64,000 nucleotides of DNA from Shewanella oncorhynchi (GTDB lineage: Bacteria > Pseudomonadota > Gammaproteobacteria > Enterobacterales > Shewanellaceae). The stretch lies in NCBI RefSeq assembly GCF_012584455.1, contig NZ_JABAEB010000003.1, positions 431,540-495,539 of the forward strand, in the 5' to 3' direction. The notes beneath the pieces were generated by a model. It was not told the origin of the DNA. It did not search any database and saw only the letters and a program-made list of their open reading frames with translations. How positions within the stretch are numbered: position 1 is the first letter of the stretch; each line of letters opens with the position of its first letter. Of this stretch, positions 26,635 to 36,004 are shown piece after piece. The position numbers were made by a program, and so were the translations under genes.

Positions 26635-28359
26635 ATGTTTGAAATTACCCTTATTTTTACTACTGCGCTTGGGCTCGCATGGCTGTTGGGATCCTATATG
26701 ACAGGGGTTTTCTCTGGTCAGTCCCATTTTTCAGATCGTTTATTTAATCCCATTGAAAAGTGGATTTATCGGGCTATAGGCGTAAATGCCCATTCGGGGA
26801 TGACATGGAAATCCTATGGTGCGGCGTTTCTTATCAGCAACTTGGTACTTGGCATTTTGGCGTTTCTTATCCTTAAATTCCAACATGTGTTACCGCTTAA
26901 CCCCGATGGTATAGGACCATTATCTTGGGATCTGGCGTTGCACACTGCGGTGTCATTCCTCACCAATACCAATCAACAGCACTATTCCGGGCAGGCTCAG
27001 CTCAGTTATCTATCCCAAGGATTTGTCATTGTCACGCTGCAATTTGTCACTCCAGCCATGGCGCTGGCGGTTTGTGTGGCGATTTTGCGGGGAATGTTAG
27101 GCGGGTTGAATAATGACAGCGCCAAAGAGGGCGAGGCTCGAAATCTGGGCAACTATTATGTTGACCTAGTGCGCGGTGTACTCAGACTTATGCTGCCATT
27201 AGCGGCTATTGTGGCGCTGTTACTGACTTGGCAAGGCGTACCGAGTAGTTTTGACGGTGCGCAAAAAGTAAACACCTTAGATTCTGCATCACCTATCACT
27301 GAGCAGGTCGTTCCGATTGGCCCCGTTGCATCTATGGTGGCCATTAAGCAGTTAGGTACTAATGGCGGAGGTTGGTATGGCCCCAACAGCAGTAACCCGC
27401 TAGAAAACCCAACGCCAGTCAGTAATGCAATCGAGACCATTGCCTTAGTGCTGATCCCTATGGCCGTCGTCTTTATGGCTGGCGGAATGCTAAGACGCAA
27501 AAAATTTACCTTGATGGCTCTGGTTGCTATGGGTTTATTGAGCGTCAGTTTTCTGGGGGCAACTGTGTACAGCGAGTTGCAACCCAACGCCGCCTTTGCG
27601 GGATTAAGCGCCCAAGGGCCTAATATGGAGGGTAAAGAAGTTCGCTTTGGACCTGAGCTATCGGCGCTATGGGCTTCTTTTACCACACAAACCTCTAACG
27701 GTTCGGTCAATGCTATGCACGATTCGTTCAATCCAATAGGGGGATTGATGACGCGATCAGGCATGTTACTCAATGCGATATGGGGCGGTATTGGCTGCGG
27801 TTTTGTTAACTTTATCGTTTATGTGTGGATTGCTGTTTTTTTATCGGGATTGATGATTGGCCGTACGCCAGAGATATTTGGTCGTAAGCTCGAAACCCGT
27901 GAAATCACCCTTTTGGGAAGTCTATTAGTTTTACCTACCTTGTGCGTCTTAGGTTTGACGGCGATCACTGTGGCTATCCCGAGTATTACGGGCAACAGTA
28001 ACCCCGGCTTTCATGGGATTTCGCAAGTCTTTTACGAATATACCTCCGCTTTTGCTAATAACGGTTCGGGTTTTGAAGGCTTAGGTGATAACACGCCTTG
28101 GTGGAATATCAGTTGCGTTATCGCCTTACTGCTCGGTCGATACCTGCCGCTGTTTTTACCGCTGGCGATTGCGGGGATGATGTCGAGTAAAAGAGTGAGC
28201 CCTGACAGTAACGCGAGCTTGAAGCTCGAGAGTCCCACCTTTTGTTTCACCCTTATTGCTGTGATTTTAATCATTAACTTCTTGTCTTTCTTACCTGCGG
28301 CGGTATTAGGCCCTATTGGCGAAGCTTTAGAACTTGCCACTATGAGTCTGGAGAAATAG
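26635..28359 (+). CDS. kdpA: KdpA, potassium-translocating subunit
   Basis: This 574-residue inner-membrane subunit forms the K+ selectivity filter of the high-affinity Kdp ATPase and belongs to the same superfamily as TrkH. The filter-like loops include L-T-N-T-N-Q-Q-H-Y, the T-N-G-G-G-W segment, Q-T-S-N-G-S and A-N-N-G-S-G-F. About ten TM helices are visible. It is 8 nt after kdpF and 2 nt before kdpB. Confidence 0.97.
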   Translation: MFEITLIFTTALGLAWLLGSYMTGVFSGQSHFSDRLFNPIEKWIYRAIGVNAHSGMTWKSYGAAFLISNLVLGILAFLILKFQHVLPLNPDGIGPLSWDLALHTAVSFLTNTNQQHYSGQAQLSYLSQGFVIVTLQFVTPAMALAVCVAILRGMLGGLNNDSAKEGEARNLGNYYVDLVRGVLRLMLPLAAIVALLLTWQGVPSSFDGAQKVNTLDSASPITEQVVPIGPVASMVAIKQLGTNGGGWYGPNSSNPLENPTPVSNAIETIALVLIPMAVVFMAGGMLRRKKFTLMALVAMGLLSVSFLGATVYSELQPNAAFAGLSAQGPNMEGKEVRFGPELSALWASFTTQTSNGSVNAMHDSFNPIGGLMTRSGMLLNAIWGGIGCGFVNFIVYVWIAVFLSGLMIGRTPEIFGRKLETREITLLGSLLVLPTLCVLGLTAITVAIPSITGNSNPGFHGISQVFYEYTSAFANNGSGFEGLGDNTPWWNISCVIALLLGRYLPLFLPLAIAGMMSSKRVSPDSNASLKLESPTFCFTLIAVILIINFLSFLPAAVLGPIGEALELATMSLEK

Positions 28360-28361
28360 TC

Positions 28362-30380
28362 ATGCATAAACCTGCTCAAATATTAGATAGCGTCGGCGTG
28401 AAGCAAGCTGCCTTCGGTGCTGTAAAGAAAATGTCCTTAGTGAGTATGGCTGGCAACCCAGTGATGTTCGTGGTGATGGTGGGCGCTTTACTCGCCGCTT
28501 TGATCACAGGACAAAAGTTCTTCAATGGCGAGACTGTTGGTTTTGAGTTAGCCACGACCCTTATTCTTTTGCTTACCGTGTGGTTTTCTAACTTTGCGGA
28601 ATCCGTGGCAGAGGCAAGGGGTCGCGGACAAGCGGCCAGCTTAAAGTCGGCGAAAGAGGCCTTGCAGGCTCGGCGTATACGCCACGGTGAGTTGGAATCA
28701 GTATCCGCAACTTTGCTTGTCAAAGGCGATAAGGTGAAGGTTTTACAGGGTGACTATATTCCTGCTGATGGTGAAATCATCGAAGGGATAGCCACTATCA
28801 ATGAATCGGCGATTACCGGTGAATCTGCGGCTGTGCTGCGTGAAGCAGGCACAGATCATTCCGGTGTGATTGGCGGCACTAAGGTACTTACGGGTGAAAT
28901 TACTGTGCTGGTTGCTAACGATCCTGGGAATAGCTTCTTAGATCGCATGATTGGGCTGGTCGAAGGGGCGAAGCGTCAGAAAACACCGAACGAAACGGCG
29001 TTGACTGTGCTACTTGCATCATTGACTGCGGTTTTCCTCATCGTGGTGGTGACTTTGCCACCCATGGCGGGTTTCGTCGGTGCAAGCCTTGATTACACTA
29101 TGTTAATTGCGCTGTTAGTGTGTTTGATCCCAACGACGATTGGTGGCTTGTTACCTGCCATTGGTATTGCAGGCATGAACCGCGCCTTAGCCGCCAATGT
29201 GGTCGCTAAATCGGGTAAAGCCGTGGAAGTTGCGGGGGATATCGATACGTTACTGCTAGATAAAACTGGCACTATCACTTTCGGTGATCGTCAAGCGACC
29301 GCATTTTTACCCGTGAAAGGCATTGCTGCTGAGATGTTGCGTGATGCGGCGGTACTGTCTTCCCTCGATGACCCCACCCCTGAAGGGAAATCTGTACTCA
29401 AATTGGCCATAGATTTGGGCGCGGTATTGCCCGTCAAACCTACGGATGCGACTTTTATCCCTTTTACGCCGGAGACTCGGGTTTCTGGGGTGATTTTAAC
29501 CGATGGTATTCAAGGCATTAAAGGCGCGGGCGATGCGATGCAGTTTTGGGCGCAGCAGCATCAAATTCACTGGCCTGAATCTGTTAACGCGCTTATCCGC
29601 AAAGTGGCTTTGCAGGGGGGCACTCCCTTAGTCGTCGCCAGTGGCACGCACATTTTAGGGGTTATAGCCTTAAGTGACGTGATTAAGCCAGGCGTTGCGG
29701 AGCGGTTTGCCCGTTTAAGAGCGCTCGGTGTGCGGACCATCATGGTGACAGGGGATAATCCGCTAACGGCTGGCGTGATTGCCGCCGAAGCTGGGGTTGA
29801 TGATTTTGTCGCTGAAGCTAAACCTGAGGATAAACTTGCCCTTATTCGCGCAGAGCAGGCCAAAGGTCGATTAGTGGCTATGGTGGGGGATGGCACTAAC
29901 GATGCGCCGGCATTAGCGCAGGCCGATGTAGGTCTTGCGATGAACTCAGGTACTCAAGCCGCTAAAGAAGCTGGCAATATGGTGGACTTGGATTCAGATC
30001 CCACTAAATTACTGGCTATCGTTGAAGTCGGAAAACAATTGCTGATCACCCGCGGCGCCTTGACTACATTTTCTCTCTCTAATGATGTGGCTAAGTATTT
30101 TGCCATTATTCCAGCGGTATTTGCGGGGGCTTTGCCTGCGATTGGTGCACTGGATCTGATGCAGCTTCACAGCCCAACCTCAGCCGTACTCGCAGCGCTC
30201 GTATTTAACGCTCTTATCATTCCCGCCTTAATTCCATTGGCATTAAAAGGCATCAAACTCAGACCCATAAGTGCCGAAAAATTACTGCGAAATAACATGC
30301 TGATTTATGGCTTAGGTGGGGTGATTTTACCCTTTGTCGGCATTAAAGCGCTCGACTCAATCATTGCCCTTATGCTCTAG
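28362..30380 (+). CDS. kdpB: KdpB, P-type ATPase subunit
   Basis: This 672-residue subunit hydrolyses ATP to drive K+ import. The phosphorylated Asp300 is in D-K-T-G-T-I-T. The actuator motif is T-G-E-S, and the nucleotide-binding and hinge motifs are M-V-T-G-D-N-P and V-G-D-G-T-N-D-A-P-A. TM helices lie at the N-terminus, in the middle and at the C-terminus. The length is as expected for KdpB. Confidence 0.98.
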   Translation: MHKPAQILDSVGVKQAAFGAVKKMSLVSMAGNPVMFVVMVGALLAALITGQKFFNGETVGFELATTLILLLTVWFSNFAESVAEARGRGQAASLKSAKEALQARRIRHGELESVSATLLVKGDKVKVLQGDYIPADGEIIEGIATINESAITGESAAVLREAGTDHSGVIGGTKVLTGEITVLVANDPGNSFLDRMIGLVEGAKRQKTPNETALTVLLASLTAVFLIVVVTLPPMAGFVGASLDYTMLIALLVCLIPTTIGGLLPAIGIAGMNRALAANVVAKSGKAVEVAGDIDTLLLDKTGTITFGDRQATAFLPVKGIAAEMLRDAAVLSSLDDPTPEGKSVLKLAIDLGAVLPVKPTDATFIPFTPETRVSGVILTDGIQGIKGAGDAMQFWAQQHQIHWPESVNALIRKVALQGGTPLVVASGTHILGVIALSDVIKPGVAERFARLRALGVRTIMVTGDNPLTAGVIAAEAGVDDFVAEAKPEDKLALIRAEQAKGRLVAMVGDGTNDAPALAQADVGLAMNSGTQAAKEAGNMVDLDSDPTKLLAIVEVGKQLLITRGALTTFSLSNDVAKYFAIIPAVFAGALPAIGALDLMQLHSPTSAVLAALVFNALIIPALIPLALKGIKLRPISAEKLLRNNMLIYGLGGVILPFVGIKALDSIIALML

Positions 30381-30389
30381 GAGACAGTA

Positions 30390-30989
30390 ATGAATTCAAT
30401 CGTATATACCACTAAAACTCAGCATGCCGTTATGGGATTGAGAGCCAGTCTCGCCCTGTTATTTGTGTGTGGTGTTGTCTATACCGGCACTGTGACTCAG
30501 CTCGGTGGCGCTTTATTTCCCGTACAAGCTAAGGGCAGTGTGATCCACAGGGATAATGTTGCTATGGGTTCTGAGTTCATCGCTCAGCCCTTTGTTAATC
30601 CGGCCTATTTTTTTAGTCGGCCGAGCGCTGTCGGTTACGATCCTATGGCGACAGGTGGTAGTAACCTTGCGCCGAGTAACCCGGCGTTACGTGAACGTGT
30701 GATGGCAACAAGCCAAGAAATCCAAGCCAGAGAATCCGTTCAGGCCGCTGATATCCCTGTGGATTTACTCGCCACATCGGGCGCGGGACTGGATCCCCAT
30801 ATTTCACCCGCAGCGGCCAAACTGCAAGTTGCGCGCGTGGCTCAGGCTCGACAGTTAGCCGAACCACAAGTGTTGACCTTAGTGGCGCAATTTATCGAAC
30901 CACCGCAGTGGGGCATTTTTGGGCAAGCGCGCGTCAATGTGCTCAAGCTTAACCTCGCTCTCGACCAGATTGCTAAACACGCTCAATAA
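30390..30989 (+). CDS. kdpC: KdpC subunit
   Basis: This 199-residue protein has one N-terminal TM helix (about residues 17-37) and a periplasmic domain with S-R-P-S-A-V-G-Y, G-G-S-N-L-A-P-S-N-P and S-G-A-G-L-D-P-H-I-S, all characteristic of KdpC. It completes the KdpFABC complex. It is 9 nt after kdpB. Confidence 0.97.
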   Translation: MNSIVYTTKTQHAVMGLRASLALLFVCGVVYTGTVTQLGGALFPVQAKGSVIHRDNVAMGSEFIAQPFVNPAYFFSRPSAVGYDPMATGGSNLAPSNPALRERVMATSQEIQARESVQAADIPVDLLATSGAGLDPHISPAAAKLQVARVAQARQLAEPQVLTLVAQFIEPPQWGIFGQARVNVLKLNLALDQIAKHAQ

Positions 30990-31023
30990 AACAATATTCT
31001 ACTGAATTTAAGGATAAATTTTT

Positions 31024-31785
31024 ATGTTACCGATTAAGTCAGCTCCTTGTTCGCGCCTCTGTGCGAGTGTGATCATGGCATTATCTTCACTCTCTATGGG
31101 CGCGCTTGCCAGCACTGAGACTCATGGGGGCAATGCCTCTTGGCAGAGTCAAGGGAGTGTGATGCTCATAAGTGATTATGCGTTTCGCGGTATTTCTCAA
31201 ACTGATGAAGGACCTGCAGTTCAAGCAGGGTATACCCTAAGCCATGATTCTGGCTGGTATGGCTCGCTTTGGGGCAGTAACATCGAATTTGGGGATGGAA
31301 GTTTAGAACTCGACTTGTCCGCTGGCTGGGCTAAAGATTGGGATAATGGCTTAACAACGGACCTAGGCGTGATACGTTACCAATACTCTCAGGACGATAC
31401 CGACCTGAGTTATAACGAAATTTATGCTGTGGTAAGCTACGCCGATGCTAAGTTAGGGCTGGTTTATTCTCCTGATTATTTTGGCGAGAATGTGGACGAT
31501 TTTCAGTATGTTTACGCCAGTTATGAACCGCAGCTGTTCTCTAATGTAAGTCTAGTACTGCATCTTGGGAGCAATTTTTTTGCTTCTCAGCAAGATATGG
31601 CACTGTTTTTAGGTTCTATGGCCGCTAGCAATAGCCACTATTTAGATTGGCGAGTTGGGCTGAACCTCAATATGACTGAGCAGGATGTGTTGAGTGTCGG
31701 TTATGTCGATACGGATTTATCGCAGAGTCAGTGCCAGTCCCTGTGTGATGCGCGCTGGATAGTGAGTCTTTCAAGGAGTTTCTAA
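31024..31785 (+). CDS. TorF-family putative outer-membrane porin inside the kdp operon
   Basis: This 253-residue exported protein has a signal peptide (about residues 1-29). Its barrel-like domain begins G-S-V-M-L-I-S-D-Y-A-F-R-G-I-S-Q-T and ends S-L-S-R-S-F with the terminal Phe of outer-membrane barrels. The opening segment matches the TorF/Gcw_chp (TIGR02001) family. It sits 34 nt after kdpC and 2 nt before kdpD, so it should be made with the Kdp system. A role in letting K+ through the outer membrane at low concentration is inference. Confidence 0.8.
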   Translation: MLPIKSAPCSRLCASVIMALSSLSMGALASTETHGGNASWQSQGSVMLISDYAFRGISQTDEGPAVQAGYTLSHDSGWYGSLWGSNIEFGDGSLELDLSAGWAKDWDNGLTTDLGVIRYQYSQDDTDLSYNEIYAVVSYADAKLGLVYSPDYFGENVDDFQYVYASYEPQLFSNVSLVLHLGSNFFASQQDMALFLGSMAASNSHYLDWRVGLNLNMTEQDVLSVGYVDTDLSQSQCQSLCDARWIVSLSRSF

Positions 31786-31787
31786 TC

Positions 31788-34448
31788 GTGGTACCAATCA
31801 GTCAAACACAGCAAGCCAATGCGCTCTTAAGTCAGATACAGCAAAATGATAAAGGTAAACTGACGGTTTTTCTTGGGGCGGCACCTGGCGTGGGCAAGAC
31901 CTATGCAATGCTCAGTGCGGCAAGGGAAATGGCCCAGCAAGGTGTCGATTTGCTGGTTGGACTGGTGGAAACCCATGGGCGTGCCGATACCGAGGCCATG
32001 GTAGCGGGTTTTGAGGTATTGGCACGTAAACCCATTGATTATCATCATAATCGTTTAACGGAATTCGATTTGGATGCAGCGCTGCTTCGTCGGCCTAAGC
32101 TTATCTTAGTCGATGAGTTGGCCCACACGAATGTCCCCGGTAGTCGCCATAAACGGCGCTATCAAGACGTCGCAGAATTATTAGCTGCGGGCATTGATGT
32201 CTATACCACAGTCAATATCCAACATTTGGTCAGTTTGAATGATCTGGTTTTGCAAATTACTCAAGTGCGGGTACGGGAAACCGTCCCCGATCGCTTCCTT
32301 GATGAAGCCCATGAAATTATATTTGTTGATTTACCGCCATCAACACTCATCGAACGCTTACAGCAAGGCAAAGTTTATCTGCCAGAGTATGCTCGCTCGG
32401 CTTTAGATGCTTTTTTTTCGGTCTCGAATTTGACTGCACTGCGCGAATTGGCAATGAAAAAAGTCATAGAGCGAGTCGATGCAAAACTGATTTGTGAACT
32501 CGATGCCAAAGCACAGGGAACGGATTTTGTTCTCAAAGACAGATTGCTGGTTTTAGTGAGTAACAGCAGTGATCATCAGTATTTGATCCGCATAGGTCGG
32601 CAGATTGCCGAGCGGCGGCAAATTCCTTGGTTAGTGCTTTGGGTCGATACTGGCAAAGCGCTGGGCCTTTATCAGCGGAAAAGGCTAAATGAGGCCTTTG
32701 CTTTAGCGAAGGAACTTGGCGCGCAGACTGAAGTATTACGCGACACGAGCAGTTATCAGGCCATTTTACCTTACATAGCCCTGCATCGAATTAACACAGT
32801 ATTAGTCGGCGCGGGTGTGAAACGCACCTATCCTTGGTGGCGTAAAAGGCTGTATCAACGTTTGATTGAGTCTGGTTTACCTGTTGAGGTGAGTGTCTAT
32901 CACGCACCCGAAAACCAAATGCAAGTACGAGATCCCATTACGCCTAAAGCCAGTTTTGGTGATCTTCGAGGCCATATTCTTGGGCTGATTGGCGTGGTGG
33001 TTATTTTTCCGCTGGTGGCATTTTTAGATACTTGGCTCAGTAATGGCAATCTGGTGTTGTTATATGTTTTCTTGATTGTCAGCATTGGTTTAACCTATGG
33101 CGCTAGGCCTGCCATGGCAACCGCGGTGTGGTCTTTTTTCAGCTTTAATTTCTTTCTTACTGATCCCAAATTTACTATGAATGTAAATAGTCAGGATGAT
33201 ATTGCCACTTTAATCTTTTTGATGTGTATAGGGCTTATCAGTGGACCGGCGGCATCTCGGATCCGAAATCAGTTTATTTTGCTGCGTGAGTCAAATCGTT
33301 ATGCTGAAACCTTAAAAGATGTTGCCCAAGAATTATCGGTCGCCGATGATGAAAAAGCCCTTTGGCAAACGATAGGGCGCAAGATTGCTGGTTCAGTGAA
33401 TGCCGATTGTTATATTGTTTTGCAGCGTAAAGATGGTCAGCGATCCTATTTACCGTTGCTGAATACGCCATTTAACGACCTTGATTTAGCCGCAATCGAT
33501 TGGACCTTGCGCCATGGGCAAGCGGCGGGGCGTTTGAGCGATACCTTGAGCGCATCGGGTGTGAGTGTGTTCCCCATTGAACTTGAAGGTACGACGATTG
33601 GCGCGGCGATTTTAGATTGGCAACCTACGGTCAACGAACTCAGTCCGTTTGATAGAGAGCTTATTCTGGCCATGTTACAGCAAGGCGCTAATACATGGCG
33701 GCGTATTCAGTTAGTGTCAGATCTTGAATCAGCACGGGTGAAAACAGAAATTGAGCAGTTACGTTCCGCATTATTATCGTCAGTGTCTCACGATCTAAAA
33801 TCACCACTCTCAGCCATGATGGGGGCGGCGGAGAGCTTAAAACTATTGAATAAACAATTGCTAGAGGCCGACCGTAACGAGCTACTTGATACTATTTTGC
33901 AAGAAAGCCGTCGTTTGGACAGCTATATCCAAAATCTACTCGATATGACACGCCTGGGTCATGGCACTTTGAGCATAGAGCGTGATTGGGTTTCGGCAGA
34001 TGACATTATTGGTAGCGTACTTGGCAGGCTTAAACGCTATTTCCCTAATGCAATCGTTGAATATCACAGAGAAAAAGAACCCCCACTCCTCTTTGTGCAT
34101 GCGGCGCTGATCGAACAAGGACTATTTAACATTCTTGAAAATGCTGTTCGATTTTCACCACCAGAAGAGCCTATTAGTATTGAATTATCCATCTCAAATC
34201 ATCGCTGTTGTATTGCAATAGAAGACAGAGGGCCGGGGATCCCTGCAAGTCATAGGGATCAAATTTTCGATATGTTTTATGTGGTTGCCGATGGCGATCA
34301 GAAAAAACAGAACACGGGTATGGGGCTGGCTATTTGTAAAGGCATGATAGCTGCACACGGCGGTAGTGTTCGCGTTACCGATTGCCTACAGGGGCAAGGT
34401 ACTCGTTTTGAAGTTGAATTGCCGTTAGACTATCCCGTTCCTGGCTAA
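31788..34448 (+). CDS. kdpD: KdpD sensor histidine kinase
   Basis: This 886-residue kinase senses potassium limitation. It has an N-terminal KdpD domain with P-loop G-A-A-P-G-V-G-K-T (about residues 28-36), a Usp-like domain (about 250-370) and four TM helices (about 400-500). A GAF-like region and HisKA with His668 in V-S-H-D-L-K-S-P follow, then HATPase (N-I-L-E-N-A, G-M-G-L-A-I). It starts at GTG 31788, with AAGGAG at 31773 in the end of the porin gene, which implies tight coupling. Confidence 0.96.
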   Translation: MVPISQTQQANALLSQIQQNDKGKLTVFLGAAPGVGKTYAMLSAAREMAQQGVDLLVGLVETHGRADTEAMVAGFEVLARKPIDYHHNRLTEFDLDAALLRRPKLILVDELAHTNVPGSRHKRRYQDVAELLAAGIDVYTTVNIQHLVSLNDLVLQITQVRVRETVPDRFLDEAHEIIFVDLPPSTLIERLQQGKVYLPEYARSALDAFFSVSNLTALRELAMKKVIERVDAKLICELDAKAQGTDFVLKDRLLVLVSNSSDHQYLIRIGRQIAERRQIPWLVLWVDTGKALGLYQRKRLNEAFALAKELGAQTEVLRDTSSYQAILPYIALHRINTVLVGAGVKRTYPWWRKRLYQRLIESGLPVEVSVYHAPENQMQVRDPITPKASFGDLRGHILGLIGVVVIFPLVAFLDTWLSNGNLVLLYVFLIVSIGLTYGARPAMATAVWSFFSFNFFLTDPKFTMNVNSQDDIATLIFLMCIGLISGPAASRIRNQFILLRESNRYAETLKDVAQELSVADDEKALWQTIGRKIAGSVNADCYIVLQRKDGQRSYLPLLNTPFNDLDLAAIDWTLRHGQAAGRLSDTLSASGVSVFPIELEGTTIGAAILDWQPTVNELSPFDRELILAMLQQGANTWRRIQLVSDLESARVKTEIEQLRSALLSSVSHDLKSPLSAMMGAAESLKLLNKQLLEADRNELLDTILQESRRLDSYIQNLLDMTRLGHGTLSIERDWVSADDIIGSVLGRLKRYFPNAIVEYHREKEPPLLFVHAALIEQGLFNILENAVRFSPPEEPISIELSISNHRCCIAIEDRGPGIPASHRDQIFDMFYVVADGDQKKQNTGMGLAICKGMIAAHGGSVRVTDCLQGQGTRFEVELPLDYPVPG

Positions 34449-34497
34449 TCATTTTTAGCCAAAATATCCTTAATAAACCACAGAATGGACTAGAGAC

Positions 34498-35181
34498 GTG
34501 GCAATAAAAATCGTGGTTATCGATGATGAGACCCAAATACGCCGCATGCTGCGGATTGCACTCACCAGTGAGGGCTATGACGTTACCGAAGCTGAAAATG
34601 GTCAGCAAGGGCTCGCAGCTGTCGCTCGACAGCAACCTGAATTAGTGATTTTGGATTTAGGCTTGCCGGATATGGAAGGCCATCAAGTGCTACAGGAGTT
34701 ACGGGGATGGTCCGATGTTGCTGTGATTGTATTGTCGGTTCGCAATCAAGATAAAGAAAAAGTCGCAGCATTAGATGCAGGCGCGCAGGATTATGTGACC
34801 AAACCCTTTAGTGTGGAAGAGTTACTGGCAAGGGTGCGAGCGATTTTAAGGGACCATATCAAACCTGAAAAATTACCCATATTAGATGACGGCAAGTTGC
34901 AGATTGATTTAAGTCGCAGGCTGGTTAAAGTTGATCATCAAATTGTTGAACTCACACCCAAAGAATACGCAGTATTGTCTAAATTGGCGTCGTCACCTAA
35001 CTGCGTTGTCACTCAGACTCAGTTGCTCAAAGAAATTTGGGGGCCCGCTCATACAGAAGACACACATTATCTACGAATTGTGGTCAGTCACTTAAGGCAA
35101 AAATTAGGCGACTCCCCGAGTGAACCTCAGTATGTGCGGACTGAGCCCGGTGTGGGTTATCGCTTTTATATCGACTTATAG
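34498..35181 (+). CDS. kdpE: KdpE response regulator
   Basis: This 227-residue OmpR-family activator of kdp has a receiver with D-D at residues 9-10 and phospho-acceptor Asp53. The winged-helix domain ends T-E-P-G-V-G-Y-R-F. It starts at GTG 34498, 49 nt after kdpD. Its predicted operator is the TTTACG repeat at 26446-26494. Confidence 0.95.
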   Translation: MAIKIVVIDDETQIRRMLRIALTSEGYDVTEAENGQQGLAAVARQQPELVILDLGLPDMEGHQVLQELRGWSDVAVIVLSVRNQDKEKVAALDAGAQDYVTKPFSVEELLARVRAILRDHIKPEKLPILDDGKLQIDLSRRLVKVDHQIVELTPKEYAVLSKLASSPNCVVTQTQLLKEIWGPAHTEDTHYLRIVVSHLRQKLGDSPSEPQYVRTEPGVGYRFYIDL

Positions 35182-35471
35182 CTTGTATCAATAGCGAATT
35201 AAAACGCGTTGGAATGACAAGTAACATGATCACCGAAGACTGATGGCATTACCTGCCTCAATCGGATACTTGCCTGATTTCAGTTTGTAGTGTTCGCTTC
35301 AGTTAACTCTAAGTCGCTATTTCTGGCTGCCTATGTTGATGCTATTTTTGTCCTGTTAGCTCTTGTTGACATTGGGTTTATGCACTAGATAAGCCCAATC
35401 GATATAAATCGCACATTCTTGTCGATATTTTGACTAGACTACAAACGTAGGGTTAATTCGAGGGAAAGACT
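35182..35471. other. 290-bp gap between kdpE and the CBS gene
   Basis: No terminator with a clear stem and T-run was found. A TTGACT at about 35432 with a poor -10 could serve the CBS gene. Nothing else was seen. Confidence 0.3.
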
Positions 35472-35888
35472 ATGGACTTAATTAAAATCCGCGACCATAT
35501 GGATCGTCAGCCCGTGTTGCTGCGCGCTAATATGTCGCTTGCGACTGCGGTCGAAAAGCTGTTGGATAATAATAAAATGGGCGCAGCAGTGGTTGATGAT
35601 GCGGGCGATTTGGTGGGCTTTTTATCCCAGCAGGATTGTTTGGCTGTGATGATCAAAAGTAGCTATCACTGTGATATGACCTCAGTGGTGAAGGATTGCA
35701 TGCGCACTGAAGTGCTGTTCGTTGGACCAGATGACAGTATTTTGCAGCTCGCCGAACAAATGCTAGGGCCTAAACCTAAAGTGTATCCAGTGGTTGAACA
35801 TGGCAAAGTGATTGGCACGATTAATCGCACCAATGTGCTCAAAGCCATGAATATCTATATGCAACAATGTTATCTGTCACCGGTTTAA
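35472..35888 (+). CDS. CBS-domain protein
   Basis: This 138-residue soluble protein consists of a pair of CBS motifs (about residues 8-65 and 72-130; G-A-A-V-V-D-D and K-V-Y-P-V-V-E). Such Bateman modules bind adenosine nucleotides and regulate partners. No effector domain is attached. It lies after kdpE but with a 290-bp gap, so it is probably transcribed separately. GAGGGA lies upstream of the ATG. Confidence 0.88.
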   Translation: MDLIKIRDHMDRQPVLLRANMSLATAVEKLLDNNKMGAAVVDDAGDLVGFLSQQDCLAVMIKSSYHCDMTSVVKDCMRTEVLFVGPDDSILQLAEQMLGPKPKVYPVVEHGKVIGTINRTNVLKAMNIYMQQCYLSPV

Positions 35889-36004
35889 TTTAAGTCGAGC
35901 CAGTGCGAAACTGACACGCTATATACTGAGTGCAGAGTAAATTAGCAATACCATTACGCCACTTTCCTTGCTAGGATCGCCGTTTTTGATGCTAGCAATG
36001 GAAT

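Noticed and set aside
27156..27773. 205-codon minus-strand frame across kdpA
   Set aside because: Antisense shadow of a certain gene; no family resemblance.
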